Made by a program: the position numbers and the translations under genes
Origin: Salinimicrobium sp049680855
Lineage (GTDB): Bacteria > Bacteroidota > Bacteroidia > Flavobacteriales > Flavobacteriaceae
DNA: 64,000 bases
Assembly (NCBI RefSeq): GCF_049680855.1
Contig: NZ_JBMPGS010000001.1
Location: 1 to 64,000 of the forward strand
Reading direction: 5' to 3'
Notes under the pieces: model-generated
Database searches by the model: none
What the model saw: only the letters and a program-made list of their open reading frames with translations
What the model was told of the DNA's origin: nothing
Part shown: positions 23,641 to 32,263 of the stretch, piece after piece
Position numbering within the stretch: the stretch's first letter is position 1
Layout: the number at the start of each line of letters is the position of its first letter

Positions 23641-24807
23641 CTAATCCTCATATGAGATCCTGTAGACGATTCCGTTTTCATCATCGGTTACCAGGAGCGA
23701 ACCATCTGGCAATTCAGTGAGGCCTACCAGGCGTGCGAAACGTGATTGACCATCATCGGTTAGAAAACCCGTGACAAAATCTTCAGAATTTACAGGTTTT
23801 CCATTTTCAAAATCTACTTTCATGATCTTATAACCCGAAGCAGGTTTGCGGTTCCAGGAACCCCTAAAAGTGACAAAAGCTGAATTTCTATACTCTTCAG
23901 GAAACATTTCGCCCTCGTAAAACTTCAGATTCATGGGCGCACTATGGGCGGTGAAGAGCATTTCAGGTTCTGTAGACATCTCGGCATATTCTTTCCAGCT
24001 CATGTCGGCAGGTTCATCGGCTTCATTGATTTTTCCGTCAGCATAAATGTAAGGCCAGCCATAATTTGAACCTTCGGTAATGCGGTTTAGTTCTTCCTTT
24101 TGCTCATTATCTCCCAGCCAGTCTATGCCATGATCCATCCCGAAAAGCTCATTTGTCTCCGGGTGCCAGTCAAACCCTATGGTGTTCCTTAATCCTTTGG
24201 CAAAAATGGTTCTATTGCTGCCATCGGGATTTGCACGAAGCATCGTAGCATTTTCTTCACGAGTCTCATCACAGGCGTTGCAAGTACTTCCTACAGAAAT
24301 ATATAACATCCCATCGGGTCCAAATGCTATTGTTCTATTTGGATGCTGCCCGCCATCGGGAAGATTTTCTATGATCTTTTCCAGTTCCCCTACGGTACCA
24401 TCTTCATTCATGGGCGCACTAAAAACTTCATTTACAGTAATGAGATAAAACATATTGTCATGAAAGGCAAGGCCATGAGATTGTGGTTTAGAAGCGATCA
24501 CCTGCTGTTGATCTGCCTTCCCGTCGTTGTTGGTGTCCTTAAGCAGAAGCACCTCATCCTGGCGTGTACTTACATAGATATTTCCCTGAGGGCTCACCTC
24601 GATGATACGCGGATTTTTAAGACCCTCAGCAAATTTTTCAATTTTAAAGCCTGCCGGTAACTGCAACTGGGAAATACGTTCATCTGTAGCTTTGACAATT
24701 TTAGGCTTAAAGATATGTCCCGTAATACTTTCAGAAATAATGCTGTCCTGCTGTTGCGCGTTCAATGAAATACTGCCTAGAAATAGAAGTAGTAGAATTT
24801 TTCTCAT
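23641..24807 (-). CDS. Sorbosone-dehydrogenase-like (PQQ/GSDH-type) secreted beta-propeller
   Basis: A 388-residue exported protein. After the signal peptide (ending near SLNAQ) comes a six-bladed beta-propeller of the L-sorbosone/glucose dehydrogenase type: LPAGFKIEKFAEGLKNPRII, GLAFHDNMFYLI, IAFGPDGMLYISVGSTCNAC, KGLRNTIGFDWHPETNELFG, SNYGWPYIYADGK and FVTFRGSWNRKPASGYKI. The His residues of HPNRTIAFGP fit the quinone/calcium region. The family oxidizes sugars or sugar aldehydes with PQQ in the periplasm. No PQQ synthesis genes are present, so function is putative. It seems monocistronic. Confidence 0.88.
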   Translation of the reverse strand: MRKILLLLFLGSISLNAQQQDSIISESITGHIFKPKIVKATDERISQLQLPAGFKIEKFAEGLKNPRIIEVSPQGNIYVSTRQDEVLLLKDTNNDGKADQQQVIASKPQSHGLAFHDNMFYLITVNEVFSAPMNEDGTVGELEKIIENLPDGGQHPNRTIAFGPDGMLYISVGSTCNACDETREENATMLRANPDGSNRTIFAKGLRNTIGFDWHPETNELFGMDHGIDWLGDNEQKEELNRITEGSNYGWPYIYADGKINEADEPADMSWKEYAEMSTEPEMLFTAHSAPMNLKFYEGEMFPEEYRNSAFVTFRGSWNRKPASGYKIMKVDFENGKPVNSEDFVTGFLTDDGQSRFARLVGLTELPDGSLLVTDDENGIVYRISYED

Positions 24808-24914
24808 AACAATTTGATTTTTAATCTTTTCAAGATCAAAAATTAGTTGTTAATCTTCAGAAACTGAGTTAAGGCTTGGTTAAAACAAAGGAATCTTTGC
24901 TTCTAGAATTATGG

Positions 24915-25013
24915 CTAAATAAGTGTTTCGAGGTACTGAAAGAACAACACGGCAAGAAGGCAAAATAAAAGAAGCGCTACTACGACAACTTTATTAACTT
25001 TAAAGGGATTCAT
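24915..25013 (-). CDS. Possible 32-residue membrane peptide
   Basis: The frame MNPFKVNKVVVVALLLFCLL continues AVLFFQYLETLI and is one hydrophobic helix with a basic N-terminus. It lies in the 440-base gap between the DUF5723 stop and the propeller gene start. No ribosome binding site is evident, but Bacteroidota often lack one. Low certainty. The rest of 24808-25248 holds an imperfect hairpin at about 25153-25193 (GGCC arms) and nothing else I recognize. Confidence 0.3.
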   Translation of the reverse strand: MNPFKVNKVVVVALLLFCLLAVLFFQYLETLI

Positions 25014-25248
25014 ATAACTGGTAAATTATGAGGATAAAAGTATGTAATACACTTTTCCTAGCAATGTTTCTTAACAAAGGTTTAAAATAACTCATAAATC
25101 CTGCCCCAAAAAGTGCTTTCTAAGGGAAGATTTAAGCAGCAAATACAGAAAGGCCACAAAAGAACATTAAGTAAAAAAATGTCTTATGCGGCCTCTTTTT
25201 TACTACTTTAAAAGCTGAAGAAATGCCTCACAAAGCAGTACGGCTAAA

Positions 25249-26565
25249 TTATCTATAAATAGGAATTTTTAAACCTAAATAGACATCGGTTGTTTTACTG
25301 GAATCGGAAATATAATTACTAATTATAGAACCGGAACCTAGGCTTAATGGTCCTAAACGCAATCCAGCACCCATTATCAATCCATCATACTGCCTTAAGC
25401 CCACAGGAAGATAAAAACTAAACCACCTGGCCTGGTAACGCGGCGTAGCCACCAAAGAATTGATGATCCTGTTAGCCTGTGCCTTTTCTGCCCCTATCAA
25501 GGAGAGAGACCCCTGCAGGCTTACAAAGAGCCGCTTCTGCATTTTGTAATCCACAAAAGCATGAAATGCGGTGGGAAGGCTAATAGTACTTTTTAATTCT
25601 TCTTCAACACCTTCATAATTTTCTTCCAGTACTGTTTGTAAATCATCTTCAAATTCACTTTGGTCTACAGAGTTGTTTAGATCGTAGGTAGTCACCATGC
25701 TTTCGCTATAAGAAATACTTCCAATATCGGTTACAGAAACACCTATTTTTACTGTGTAATCGCTGTGAGCAATAGTATCAAGACTACTGTAAGGGCGATA
25801 TTCATAAGCAAAACCTATATCGCCCCCAAAGCCGGAACTTAAATTTTCAAAATCAATTTCTCCACTATCAAAATCCTGACTGCTACCATAGCTGAAAGCA
25901 CCCGAGGAAGACAGAACCTCTGTGGAAGCATTGTACTGCCCTATCGCAGAGGAGGTATTCATAAAGGTGGAACCTGCTCCCTGCAGGTATTTGAGAGTAA
26001 CTCCTCCTTTAAGGAAATTGCTGCCGTTATCCATAAGGATATGTCCGTAAGTAAAACCTATTTCTCCCCATGCATGTATGGTCCCGCTGAAATTATTTAA
26101 TTCAAAATCAAAATTTTCATTCTCATCAAAATCTTCAGAAATATTTTCATAGAGGGTACCATTTAAATTATTAAGATTTAGAAAAACTCTTGCCCTGGTA
26201 ATGATCCCAATACTGCTTTTAGGAGTGAGATTAAAAATGAAAGAGGGCCCAAGAACATCTGTATTCAGAAAAAACTGGTTTTGATCTGAAGGGAACTCCT
26301 CCATACTGTCATCAAAACTAAAGCCTTCCTCACTTTCCAAAATACTGCCTATATCCATACCTAAATAGTCGCTTCCGCCAAAAGCACTGACAGATAAAAG
26401 ATTAATATCTGCTCTTTGCCTACTGTCTACTACTGAAGAAGGATTAAGCGTAATTCCCTGAATTCCGCTATAATGATCCAGAGTATGGCCTATGTAAGAT
26501 TGTGAAAAAGAAGCCGTGCACCAAAAGAGCCCCAAAACTGTAAATGCTTGTTGTAGTTTTTTCAT
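25249..26565 (-). CDS. DUF5723 outer-membrane beta-barrel protein
   Basis: A 438-residue exported protein. The signal peptide ends near CTASFSQ (about 22), followed by YIGHTLDHYSGIQGITLNPSS, the usual start of DUF5723 proteins, then alternating beta-strands with glycine- and aspartate-rich turns and a C-terminal DVYLGLKIPIYR ending. The family is predicted to be outer-membrane barrels in Bacteroidota with no known function. It is the only gene controlled by the promoter region holding the TACCTAT-type inverted repeat at 26612-26637. Confidence 0.85.
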   Translation of the reverse strand: MKKLQQAFTVLGLFWCTASFSQSYIGHTLDHYSGIQGITLNPSSVVDSRQRADINLLSVSAFGGSDYLGMDIGSILESEEGFSFDDSMEEFPSDQNQFFLNTDVLGPSFIFNLTPKSSIGIITRARVFLNLNNLNGTLYENISEDFDENENFDFELNNFSGTIHAWGEIGFTYGHILMDNGSNFLKGGVTLKYLQGAGSTFMNTSSAIGQYNASTEVLSSSGAFSYGSSQDFDSGEIDFENLSSGFGGDIGFAYEYRPYSSLDTIAHSDYTVKIGVSVTDIGSISYSESMVTTYDLNNSVDQSEFEDDLQTVLEENYEGVEEELKSTISLPTAFHAFVDYKMQKRLFVSLQGSLSLIGAEKAQANRIINSLVATPRYQARWFSFYLPVGLRQYDGLIMGAGLRLGPLSLGSGSIISNYISDSSKTTDVYLGLKIPIYR

Positions 26566-26611
26566 GGTTGATATTTATTTCATAATAAACCTACACCAAT
26601 TTTCCTCTGAA

Positions 26612-26637
26612 AGAAATACCTATAAGTAGGTATTTCT
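26612..26637. promoter_or_regulatory. Perfect inverted repeat, NarL/LuxR-type 7-2-7 site
   Basis: AGAAATACCTA (26612-26622) and TAGGTATTTCT (26627-26637) form a perfect 11-bp inverted repeat around TAAG, 47 bases upstream of the DUF5723 start. The centre TACCTAT-AA-GTAGGTA fits the TACYYMT-N2-AKRRGTA layout of NarL/LuxR-family response-regulator sites except at one position. As a hairpin it lacks a T run, so an operator is more likely than a terminator. Confidence 0.5.
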
Positions 26638-26993
26638 CTAAACCACTTCAGCCTTGGAACACAAACGTCACAATCAATTAATAGTGTCGAAGTTTAACAC
26701 TATTGTTTTGTCAACCCCGTTTAAAGACTTCCCTTGTCCTATTTTTTTAAAATCATACGAAGGCTTTTCGAGATAACTCATATTTCAAATACGAAACAGC
26801 ATTGAGCAGACCCACTTTAAATAAAGACCTTCCAGATTTCCAATTTTTGTACTATTCAGAAAAACCAGGAGCCATCTTTCCCTTAGATATTGAATAATAA
26901 AATCCACCGGATTATGCTCGATTCCTCTATCAGAATATAAGTAACCCGATAATTTTCTTCAGCAAATAAAAAATTCATAGAAGCCCTTAAACA

Positions 26994-27140
26994 AAAAAGC
27001 CTCTCCTAAATAGGAAAAGCTTCTCATTGGTTTACTAAACCAAGGTAAATCAAAAGATTTACCACAAACAACACAACTAATCGTAAGTACTGAAAAAGCT
27101 CTGAGCTTTTTATATTATGTTTAGCTCGACACTTCGAGCC
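26994..27140 (-). ncRNA. Candidate structured small RNA ending in a terminator
   Basis: On the minus strand, in 5' to 3' order, are GCTCGA-AGTG-TCGAGC (27123-27138), an AAAAAGCTC/GAGCTTTTT hairpin (27093-27111), GGTAAATC-TTTT-GATTTACC (27043-27062), GGTTTA-G-TAAACC and a terminator AAGCTTTTCCT-ATTT-AGGAGAGGCTTTTTT whose stem pairs fully with G-U bonds. Five consecutive stems closing on a T run in a 1-kb gene-free region suggest a small RNA. The rest of 26566-27602 shows no coding frame. The 5' end is unknown. Confidence 0.45.
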
Positions 27141-27509
27141 GAAATCAAGTCAATTTCTTAAGCTGTAAAACATCCAAAACTGCAATAACTCTGAACTTAA
27201 CAGAATTTTATCCCTTCAATGTTTTGAAAGCAGCAGGCAAATATATAATTACTAGTTTTTAATAGACAATAAAAATTGAAGAATTTAAGCTGCTGAAGAC
27301 CCTCTGGAACCCTTATACACCCTGGTGAAAAATGTAGCTGAAGCGCAGAAAGGTACTGCCTGATTGATTAGTAGGGAAAAAGATGACCTTACCTTCAGAA
27401 GAATTTTCGAAAAACATATTATTCGAAGAGGCAATGTAACTTCTTTTCCTATAGAGCGCCAAGGGAAGATAATGCAGAAAACATTGTAAACTCGACCAAT
27501 GAAAAATTA

Positions 27510-27591
27510 TGTAAAGTTTATTTTACTAAATGTAAAGTTTTATTTTCTAGTAAGAAATTTTTATATACTTTCGTGTAAAGTAAACTTTACA
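27510..27591 (+). promoter_or_regulatory. Promoter with three TGTAAAGT operators
   Basis: TGTAAAGT occurs at 27510, 27531 and 27574. The last copy is part of a perfect palindrome TGTAAAGT-AA-ACTTTACA (27574-27591). The -7 element TACTTTCG (27566-27573) lies just before it, so a bound repressor would cover the start point. The likely ligand is the XRE protein encoded by the second gene of the operon. Confidence 0.65.
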
Positions 27592-27602
27592 AACTTGAAA
27601 CT

Positions 27603-28016
27603 ATGAAAAATTCTAATGAAAACTTTCAGGCCAGGATCAGGAAGAACACAGTTAATCTTGCTAAATGGACCGCTGCCTGGGTAATTACAATGGCTATCGT
27701 CTCCTTTGGGGCCAAATTAATCTGGGATTTTAATCCTGTAATCAGTGGAGTTGCAATTGCTGTGAACTTTGCTATAGGAATTGGAATGATCCTGGCCAAC
27801 AGGAGACATCTTAAGGCACAGGATGAAATGCAGCGCAAGATTCAACTTGAAGCAATGGGAATAAGCCTTGGTATAGCAGTAGTAGCGGGCTTAGCTTATT
27901 CCATGATGGACATTGCAAATTTGATTCATTACGATGCAGAAATTTCCCACCTGGTGGTTCTAATTGCTCTCACTTATTTAGCTGGAGTTATTTACGGAAG
28001 TTATAGGTACAAATGA
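27603..28016 (+). CDS. Four-helix membrane protein paired with an XRE regulator
   Basis: A 137-residue protein with four predicted membrane segments (about 20-40, 48-66, 83-102 and 112-132) and a basic, NRRHLKAQDEMQRKIQLEAMG-like cytoplasmic loop (given by its ends NRRHLKAQDEM and QLEAMG). It resembles the small membrane proteins that precede XRE-type regulators in many bacteria (DUF2178-like). It overlaps the regulator gene by 4 bases (ATGA). The operators in front suggest autoregulation. Confidence 0.75.
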   Translation: MKNSNENFQARIRKNTVNLAKWTAAWVITMAIVSFGAKLIWDFNPVISGVAIAVNFAIGIGMILANRRHLKAQDEMQRKIQLEAMGISLGIAVVAGLAYSMMDIANLIHYDAEISHLVVLIALTYLAGVIYGSYRYK

Positions 28017-28225
28017 AAAACAGGATCAAAATACTCAGGGCCGAACACGACCTGACACAGGCAGATTTAGCAGAAAAACTGGATGTTTCCAGGCAAACCA
28101 TTAACGCTATAGAAAAAGGAAAATTTGACCCAAGCCTGCCCCTGGCTTTTAAGATGGCTTCATTATTTCAGAAACCAATAGAAGAAATATTTTATTTTGC
28201 AGAAAAAACAGATGTAAACCCGTGA
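28013..28225 (+). CDS. XRE-family transcriptional regulator
   Basis: A 70-residue one-domain helix-turn-helix protein: IKILRAEHDLTQADLAEKLD (4-23), VSRQTINAIEKGKFDPSLPL (24-43), and a C-terminal helix LFQKPIEEIFYF. It belongs to the short YgzD/Cro-like group that is usually encoded after a small membrane protein. The overlap with the upstream gene means coupled translation. It probably represses its own promoter through the TGTAAAGT sites. Confidence 0.92.
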   Translation: MKNRIKILRAEHDLTQADLAEKLDVSRQTINAIEKGKFDPSLPLAFKMASLFQKPIEEIFYFAEKTDVNP

Positions 28226-28300
28226 TTCATGAGATTTTAAAAATGGTATTTAGAAGTTCATTTCCTTGCCTACTTTTTATCTAATGTACATCAAAATTGC

Positions 28301-28401
28301 AAATGTCACTTCTTGCAAAAGGGCTGGAATGCTTTGGAAATAGTTCTTCATGCAGGTTCGAGATCAATAAAACCTGATATTCTTATCCAAAAGTGACATT
28401 T
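28301..28401. repeat. 100-base segment bounded by an 11-bp inverted repeat
   Basis: AAATGTCACTT (28301-28311) and AAGTGACATTT (28391-28401) are perfectly inverted and 79 bases apart, with TTTAAG after the right arm. The gene-free region 28226-28646 holds nothing else I recognize. It may be a folded RNA with a weak T run or a relic of a small inverted-repeat element. Confidence 0.3.
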
Positions 28402-28646
28402 TTAAGCATATTTCTCGAAAGCTCAGCTCAGAAAAGCGTTGGAATTTTATCCTTTCCGGCGCTTCCATGGAATAAATTAACTTTTAAAGATGTATGCTGT
28501 AAAATATTGAAAATCTTCATGCTCACATCATGACATGCCTCCTGGGTTGTTAAACATTAGAGAAGTACTTGTTAGAAAAACCAAAATTTCAAGGTAGACA
28601 GCGTTTATTCTGTTATTTTCGCCATCATAAACTTAAAAATATTATC

Positions 28647-28823
28647 ATGAAAGATCTTATCGAAAACATCCAGACTACTTTTGAATCGTTTCAGAAAGAT
28701 GCCAATACCCAATTAGAAGACGGCAATAAAAGCGCTGGAACCAGAGCAAGAAAGTCATCTTTGGAACTTGAGAAATTATTAAAGGAATTCCGTAAAGTTT
28801 CTATTGCAGAATCTAAAAAATAA
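28647..28823 (+). CDS. Histone H1-like (Hc1-type) DNA-associated peptide
   Basis: A 58-residue protein started at the ATG at 28647 (MKDLIENIQTTFESFQKDAN); the longer open frame upstream is not homologous. AGTRARKSSLELEKLLKEFR and a lysine end are the signature of the small histone H1-like proteins found throughout Flavobacteriia. It is thought to bind DNA. A possible promoter TATTTTCG lies at about 28614-28621. The hairpin at 28839-28873 follows. Confidence 0.85.
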   Translation: MKDLIENIQTTFESFQKDANTQLEDGNKSAGTRARKSSLELEKLLKEFRKVSIAESKK

Positions 28824-28838
28824 GGAAGGTATTCTTAG

Positions 28839-28873
28839 ATCAGCCCCCATAAATATTCTTTGTGGGGGCTGAT
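28839..28873. terminator. Bidirectional hairpin between histone H1-like gene and cutC
   Basis: ATCAGCCCCCA (28839-28849) and TGGGGGCTGAT (28863-28873) form a perfect 11-bp GC-rich stem. The last codons and the stop of cutC lie inside it. The T run is short on both sides. Confidence 0.6.
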
Positions 28874-29526
28874 TCTTTTGCGTTGGAATTTAAATCCCCA
28901 ACAATCTTTTTCCCGTGATAAGTACCTGCGCCAACAAGGTGATGAACCTCATGTATATTTTTATCGGTAATTTTTCCTGCCGCCACAATTTCGAATTTCC
29001 TGCCAGCTACTTTTAGCATCTTCTTCAAAATTTCTTCTCCTTCAAGAGCCGTTGATTTGCCTCCAGATGTCAATACAGCTGAAACCGCTTCAATTTTTAA
29101 TAAATTTCTTACCGCATCTACAGGATTTGGGGTCTCATCTATGGCCTTATGAACTACTACTTTTAAAGGCGAAGCAATTTCGGCTAGTCTCTCAATTTGT
29201 TTAAAATTCAGATTATGTTCTTTATCAAGGATTCCAAACACAACTCCTTCCACGCCCAGTTCTTTGCACAATTTTATGGAATCAATCATTTCATCGAACT
29301 CAGCTTCGGAATAAATAAAATCACCAGCCCGCGGCCTAATCATCACTCTTACCGGCAGTCCCGTTTTTACGGCCGCAACTATGAAATCCCTGGAGGGAGT
29401 GATCCCATCAAGATCCAATCGGTCGCATAGCTCAACCCTGTCTGCACCACGAATTTTTGCCTGTTTCACCTGCAATAAATTTCCCACACAGGCTTCTTTC
29501 TTGTAGCTGCTCATCATATACCCCAT
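28840..29526 (-). CDS. cutC: CutC-family protein
   Basis: A 228-residue TIM-barrel protein of the CutC family: ACVGNLLQVKQAKIRGADRV (near 11-30), ELCDRLDLDGITPS, VMIRPRAGDFIYSEAEFDEM and LTSGGKSTALEG. The family is named for copper homeostasis, but its direct role is disputed and it may be an enzyme. The start MGYMMSSYKKEACVG is one of two or three near ATGs. It converges with the histone H1-like gene and ends inside the shared hairpin. Confidence 0.9.
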   Translation of the reverse strand: MGYMMSSYKKEACVGNLLQVKQAKIRGADRVELCDRLDLDGITPSRDFIVAAVKTGLPVRVMIRPRAGDFIYSEAEFDEMIDSIKLCKELGVEGVVFGILDKEHNLNFKQIERLAEIASPLKVVVHKAIDETPNPVDAVRNLLKIEAVSAVLTSGGKSTALEGEEILKKMLKVAGRKFEIVAAGKITDKNIHEVHHLVGAGTYHGKKIVGDLNSNAKESAPTKNIYGG

Positions 29527-29615
29527 CTTTATTCCGAAGATAATAATTTTTTTGAACCATCTTATTTAATGGAAACCGTAAGAAGATTTTTTACTTTTGG
29601 TTTTCATTCCATGTT

Positions 29616-30377
29616 ATGATTAGAATTCTTCTTTTAGCTATACTTTTTTTTACTCCCGGATTTCTTTCGGCTCAACTGGTAAATATTGAATCCAAACGTA
29701 TGCAGACCGATTCGATACGTTATACTTTAAACGCAGACTTTTCATTTAATCATTCCAATAATGACGGTACCCAGGTCAACCAAATCGATGCTGCGCTAAC
29801 TACCCAATTAAAATCAAAAGACCTTCGAAAAATCTATTTCTTTCTGGGTAGCTATCAGTTCATCGATTCCGGAGAAGAAAATCTACAAAATGCATGGTTT
29901 CTGCACGCCAGATTTAATTATAAAATTATTGAAATACTAAGATTGGAAAGTTTCATTCAGGGGCAATATAACCAACTTCTAATTGTAGAACAACGCAACC
30001 TCATTGGCGCAGGCTTGAGAACAAAATGGGTAGATAAAAAGCGTTTCACTGGTTATGCCGGAAATAGCTATATATATGAAGTGGAATATAGTGAGCAGGC
30101 AGGAACTACTAGATACAATCATCGCAACAGTACCTACTTTACGCTGTCCTATACAGCTAAATCTAATAAATTTTCTATAGCCAATACGATTTATTATCAA
30201 CCGCTCTACATGGAATTGAATGACTACAGAATCCTCGAGCAATTTCGAATGGATATTCCACTTAGCAAATGGTTTAAGGTTTTCACAGTTTACAATTATT
30301 ATTTTGACAGCAAAACTCCTTTGAATGCCCGGGAATACACTTCCAATCTAAATTTTGGTGCTGGACTGAGTTTTTAG
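29616..30377 (+). CDS. DUF481 outer-membrane-like protein
   Basis: A 253-residue exported protein with signal peptide MIRILLLAILFFTPGFLSAQ. The body is a series of beta-strands with alternating hydrophobic residues (YTLNADFSFNHSNNDGTQVN; FFLGSYQFIDSG; FNYKIIEILRLESFIQGQYN) ending NLNFGAGLSF, as in DUF481 proteins. It is probably an outer-membrane barrel of unknown function. It stands alone just left of the mannan island border. Confidence 0.8.
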   Translation: MIRILLLAILFFTPGFLSAQLVNIESKRMQTDSIRYTLNADFSFNHSNNDGTQVNQIDAALTTQLKSKDLRKIYFFLGSYQFIDSGEENLQNAWFLHARFNYKIIEILRLESFIQGQYNQLLIVEQRNLIGAGLRTKWVDKKRFTGYAGNSYIYEVEYSEQAGTTRYNHRNSTYFTLSYTAKSNKFSIANTIYYQPLYMELNDYRILEQFRMDIPLSKWFKVFTVYNYYFDSKTPLNAREYTSNLNFGAGLSF

Positions 30378-30402
30378 AAAATTAGATAGAAAGTCACCAT
30401 TC

Positions 30403-30450
30403 CGGATCATTCCTAAATGGATCATTTTCAAAAGTTGGGGAGGAATTTGC
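30403..30450 (-). mobile_element. Relic of an ISL3 (ISAon1-like) end
   Basis: CGGATCATTCCTAAATG (30403-30419) is the exact inverted copy of the 17 bases at 55966-55982 that follow the transposase remnant. To its right, in minus reading, lie CCCCAACTTTTGAAAATGATCC and scraps similar to the bases after the transposase stop. So a second end of the same IS type, in opposite orientation, sits at the left border of the island. Confidence 0.45.
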
Positions 30451-30472
30451 GAAGAGCCACACCAGAATTCAC

Positions 30473-30535
30473 CCCATAAAAAAAGCCTCTCATTTCTGAA
30501 AGGCTTTTGCAATTTACGTTTGGACGAGATTCGAG
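30473..30535 (-). repeat. Left copy of the tRNA-Asp 3' end and terminator
   Basis: Forty bases (30473-30512: CCCATAAA, then a hairpin with AAGCCTCTCA and CTGAAAGGCTT, then TTGCAA) are identical to 56018-56057, the terminator of the intact tRNA-Asp. The next bases, TTTGGACGAGATTCGAG, match the tRNA's 3' part TCTGGACGAGACTCGAA with a few changes. No full tRNA can be built here. It is in the same orientation as the copy at 56 kb. The remainder of 30536-30893 shows no gene. Confidence 0.75.
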
Positions 30536-30893
30536 CTATCCAGGAAATTTCTTGTTTGGCAAGGCCTTCGAAAGCGCCTATTTTAGCACTCACCGAATTC
30601 GGCACCGTTCAGAAAAGTTTAACTTCCTATTATGAGTCATATATCAAATGATATGAACTGGTATTATCCTAATCTCTGAACTTATTAATCTTTGCAGGAC
30701 AGTTGAGGGCGCATTACAAAACTTAATTTACAAAACAATAAGTTAGCATCTAAATAGGGGATTCAAACTGAAGAGTTAAACAAATAATTTGAAAAAGCAT
30801 ATTTGAAAATTCTATCATTTAAAATGCAATTCTTCACTCTAAAAACAGCACTGACAAAGGTTGTCATGAGATGGTCTAAAATATAATATTTAC

Positions 30894-31925
30894 TTATCTG
30901 TTTTTACGGATAGTAGAATTTCTTGCATGAAGAGTACTTTTAATAATGATTTTCCTGGGTTCAGGATTTGAATTTTTCTTATCGAGAAGGTTCAGCATCA
31001 AAGTCATAAGTTCCGTAGCCATTTCCTCTCTTGGCTGGGAAATAGCTGAAATAGAAGGAGTATGAATCTTAAAAAAATCATGATCATCAAAGGTAAGAAT
31101 CCCGAATTTATCGATTAGTTCCGGCGAATTTTCTTTAAAAACCTCTAGTCCGCTTTGGGTAAGATAATTTGTAGAAAAATAGATTGAATCTAAATCTTCG
31201 CTAAAAATATAATCTTTAATCAACTCTTTTTGATGATCGTAATAACCTGCCTCAAATTCTATCTCAAGAATTTTTTCAGGCAAATCATGATTTTTAACTG
31301 CTCGTTGATAGCCTTTTTTCCTAGCCACCATTTGGGTTTGCCCCGTGTTCAAGGTAACAAAACCTATTTTTTTATACCCATTTTCAATGAGATGAAGTGC
31401 CGCGTTGTAAGAATCGTTATCATTGTCTATCCCAACATAATTGGTGTTTAAATCAGGAAAATAGCGGTCAAATAAAATTACCGGTTTTTCTTCATCCATT
31501 AATTCCTGTATATCTTCTTTTATACCCGGACTCGGACTCAAAATATATCCGTCTACCTGCCTTTCCTTAAAAAGTTTGATCAGTTCCCGGGATTTTAAAT
31601 CCTTATTTTCATTACTGCAAAACAGTACCTTATAGCCTTTATCATAAGCCAAATCTTCTATTTTACGCGCTATACTTGCAAAAAAGTAGTTAGAAATATC
31701 CTCTACCATGAAGACAATAATCTTCGATTCTCCCGTCCTTAAACTTTGGGCGAGTTGATTAGGCTTGTAATTGATTTCTTTTACATAGGCCTTGACCTTT
31801 TTGATCATTTCATCGGAAATCTTTTTTTCTTTGGCCTTTCCATTTAAAACAAAGGAGACAGTTGTTACTGAAATATTTAATTTTTCGGCTATACCTTTAA
31901 TAGATTGCTTTTTCGCTTTTTTCAT
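30894..31925 (-). CDS. LacI-family transcriptional regulator
   Basis: A 343-residue regulator when started at the ATG at 31925 (MKKAKKQSIKGIAEKLNIS); an upstream TTG is open. The N-terminal helix-turn-helix and hinge (SVTTVSFVLNGKAKEKKISD; VNEINYKPNQLAQSLRTGES-like region at about 40-60) is followed by a periplasmic-binding-protein-like sensor domain (IIVFMVEDISNYFFASIARK; EKPVILFDRYFPDLNTNYVG; GFVTLNTGQTQMVARKKGYQ). It closes the left side of the mannan locus. The LacI-type palindrome in the SusC promoter is its probable operator. The inducer is likely a mannose derivative. Confidence 0.92.
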   Translation of the reverse strand: MKKAKKQSIKGIAEKLNISVTTVSFVLNGKAKEKKISDEMIKKVKAYVKEINYKPNQLAQSLRTGESKIIVFMVEDISNYFFASIARKIEDLAYDKGYKVLFCSNENKDLKSRELIKLFKERQVDGYILSPSPGIKEDIQELMDEEKPVILFDRYFPDLNTNYVGIDNDNDSYNAALHLIENGYKKIGFVTLNTGQTQMVARKKGYQRAVKNHDLPEKILEIEFEAGYYDHQKELIKDYIFSEDLDSIYFSTNYLTQSGLEVFKENSPELIDKFGILTFDDHDFFKIHTPSISAISQPREEMATELMTLMLNLLDKKNSNPEPRKIIIKSTLHARNSTIRKNR

Positions 31926-32191
31926 GAAGAATGTTCGCTTCAAACCTAGAAATCAACCCCGCATCATCCTTACATAACTTCTCAGTTTCTGGATACGCTT
32001 CGTGTTTTAAGATTTGTGAAAATACATATATAAATCTATATATGGGCCACAAGACCTATATATATTATGGTGAAAAAATAAAGGAACATAATCTTATTTT
32101 TCAATATTTTTTACATGTTTACCATTAGAACATACTCAGACATAAATCGAGTCGCGTGAAGTAAAGAGGTTACAGGCCCATAAATAAATTA

Positions 32192-32217
32192 TAAGGTGAT
32201 CCTTCTTGAACACCTTA
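32192..32217 (-). terminator. Weak hairpin behind the GH2 gene
   Basis: TAAGGTG (32192-32198) and CACCTTA (32211-32217) can pair around a 12-base loop. It lies about 47 bases past the GH2 stop on the minus strand and could end the long susC operon. The gap 31926-32263 otherwise holds the LacI leader, with AT-rich repeats TATATATGG/CCTATATATA near 32040-32070. Confidence 0.4.
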
Positions 32218-32263
32218 TTTTAATAACTACTCCTTTAGAACGATAGGAGGTTTGATGCACTTT

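Noticed and set aside
30348..30605. 85-residue minus-strand open frame
   Set aside because: It runs through the DUF481 gene end, the IS-end relic and the tRNA-Asp-like repeat, and shows no protein family; it is a chance frame.
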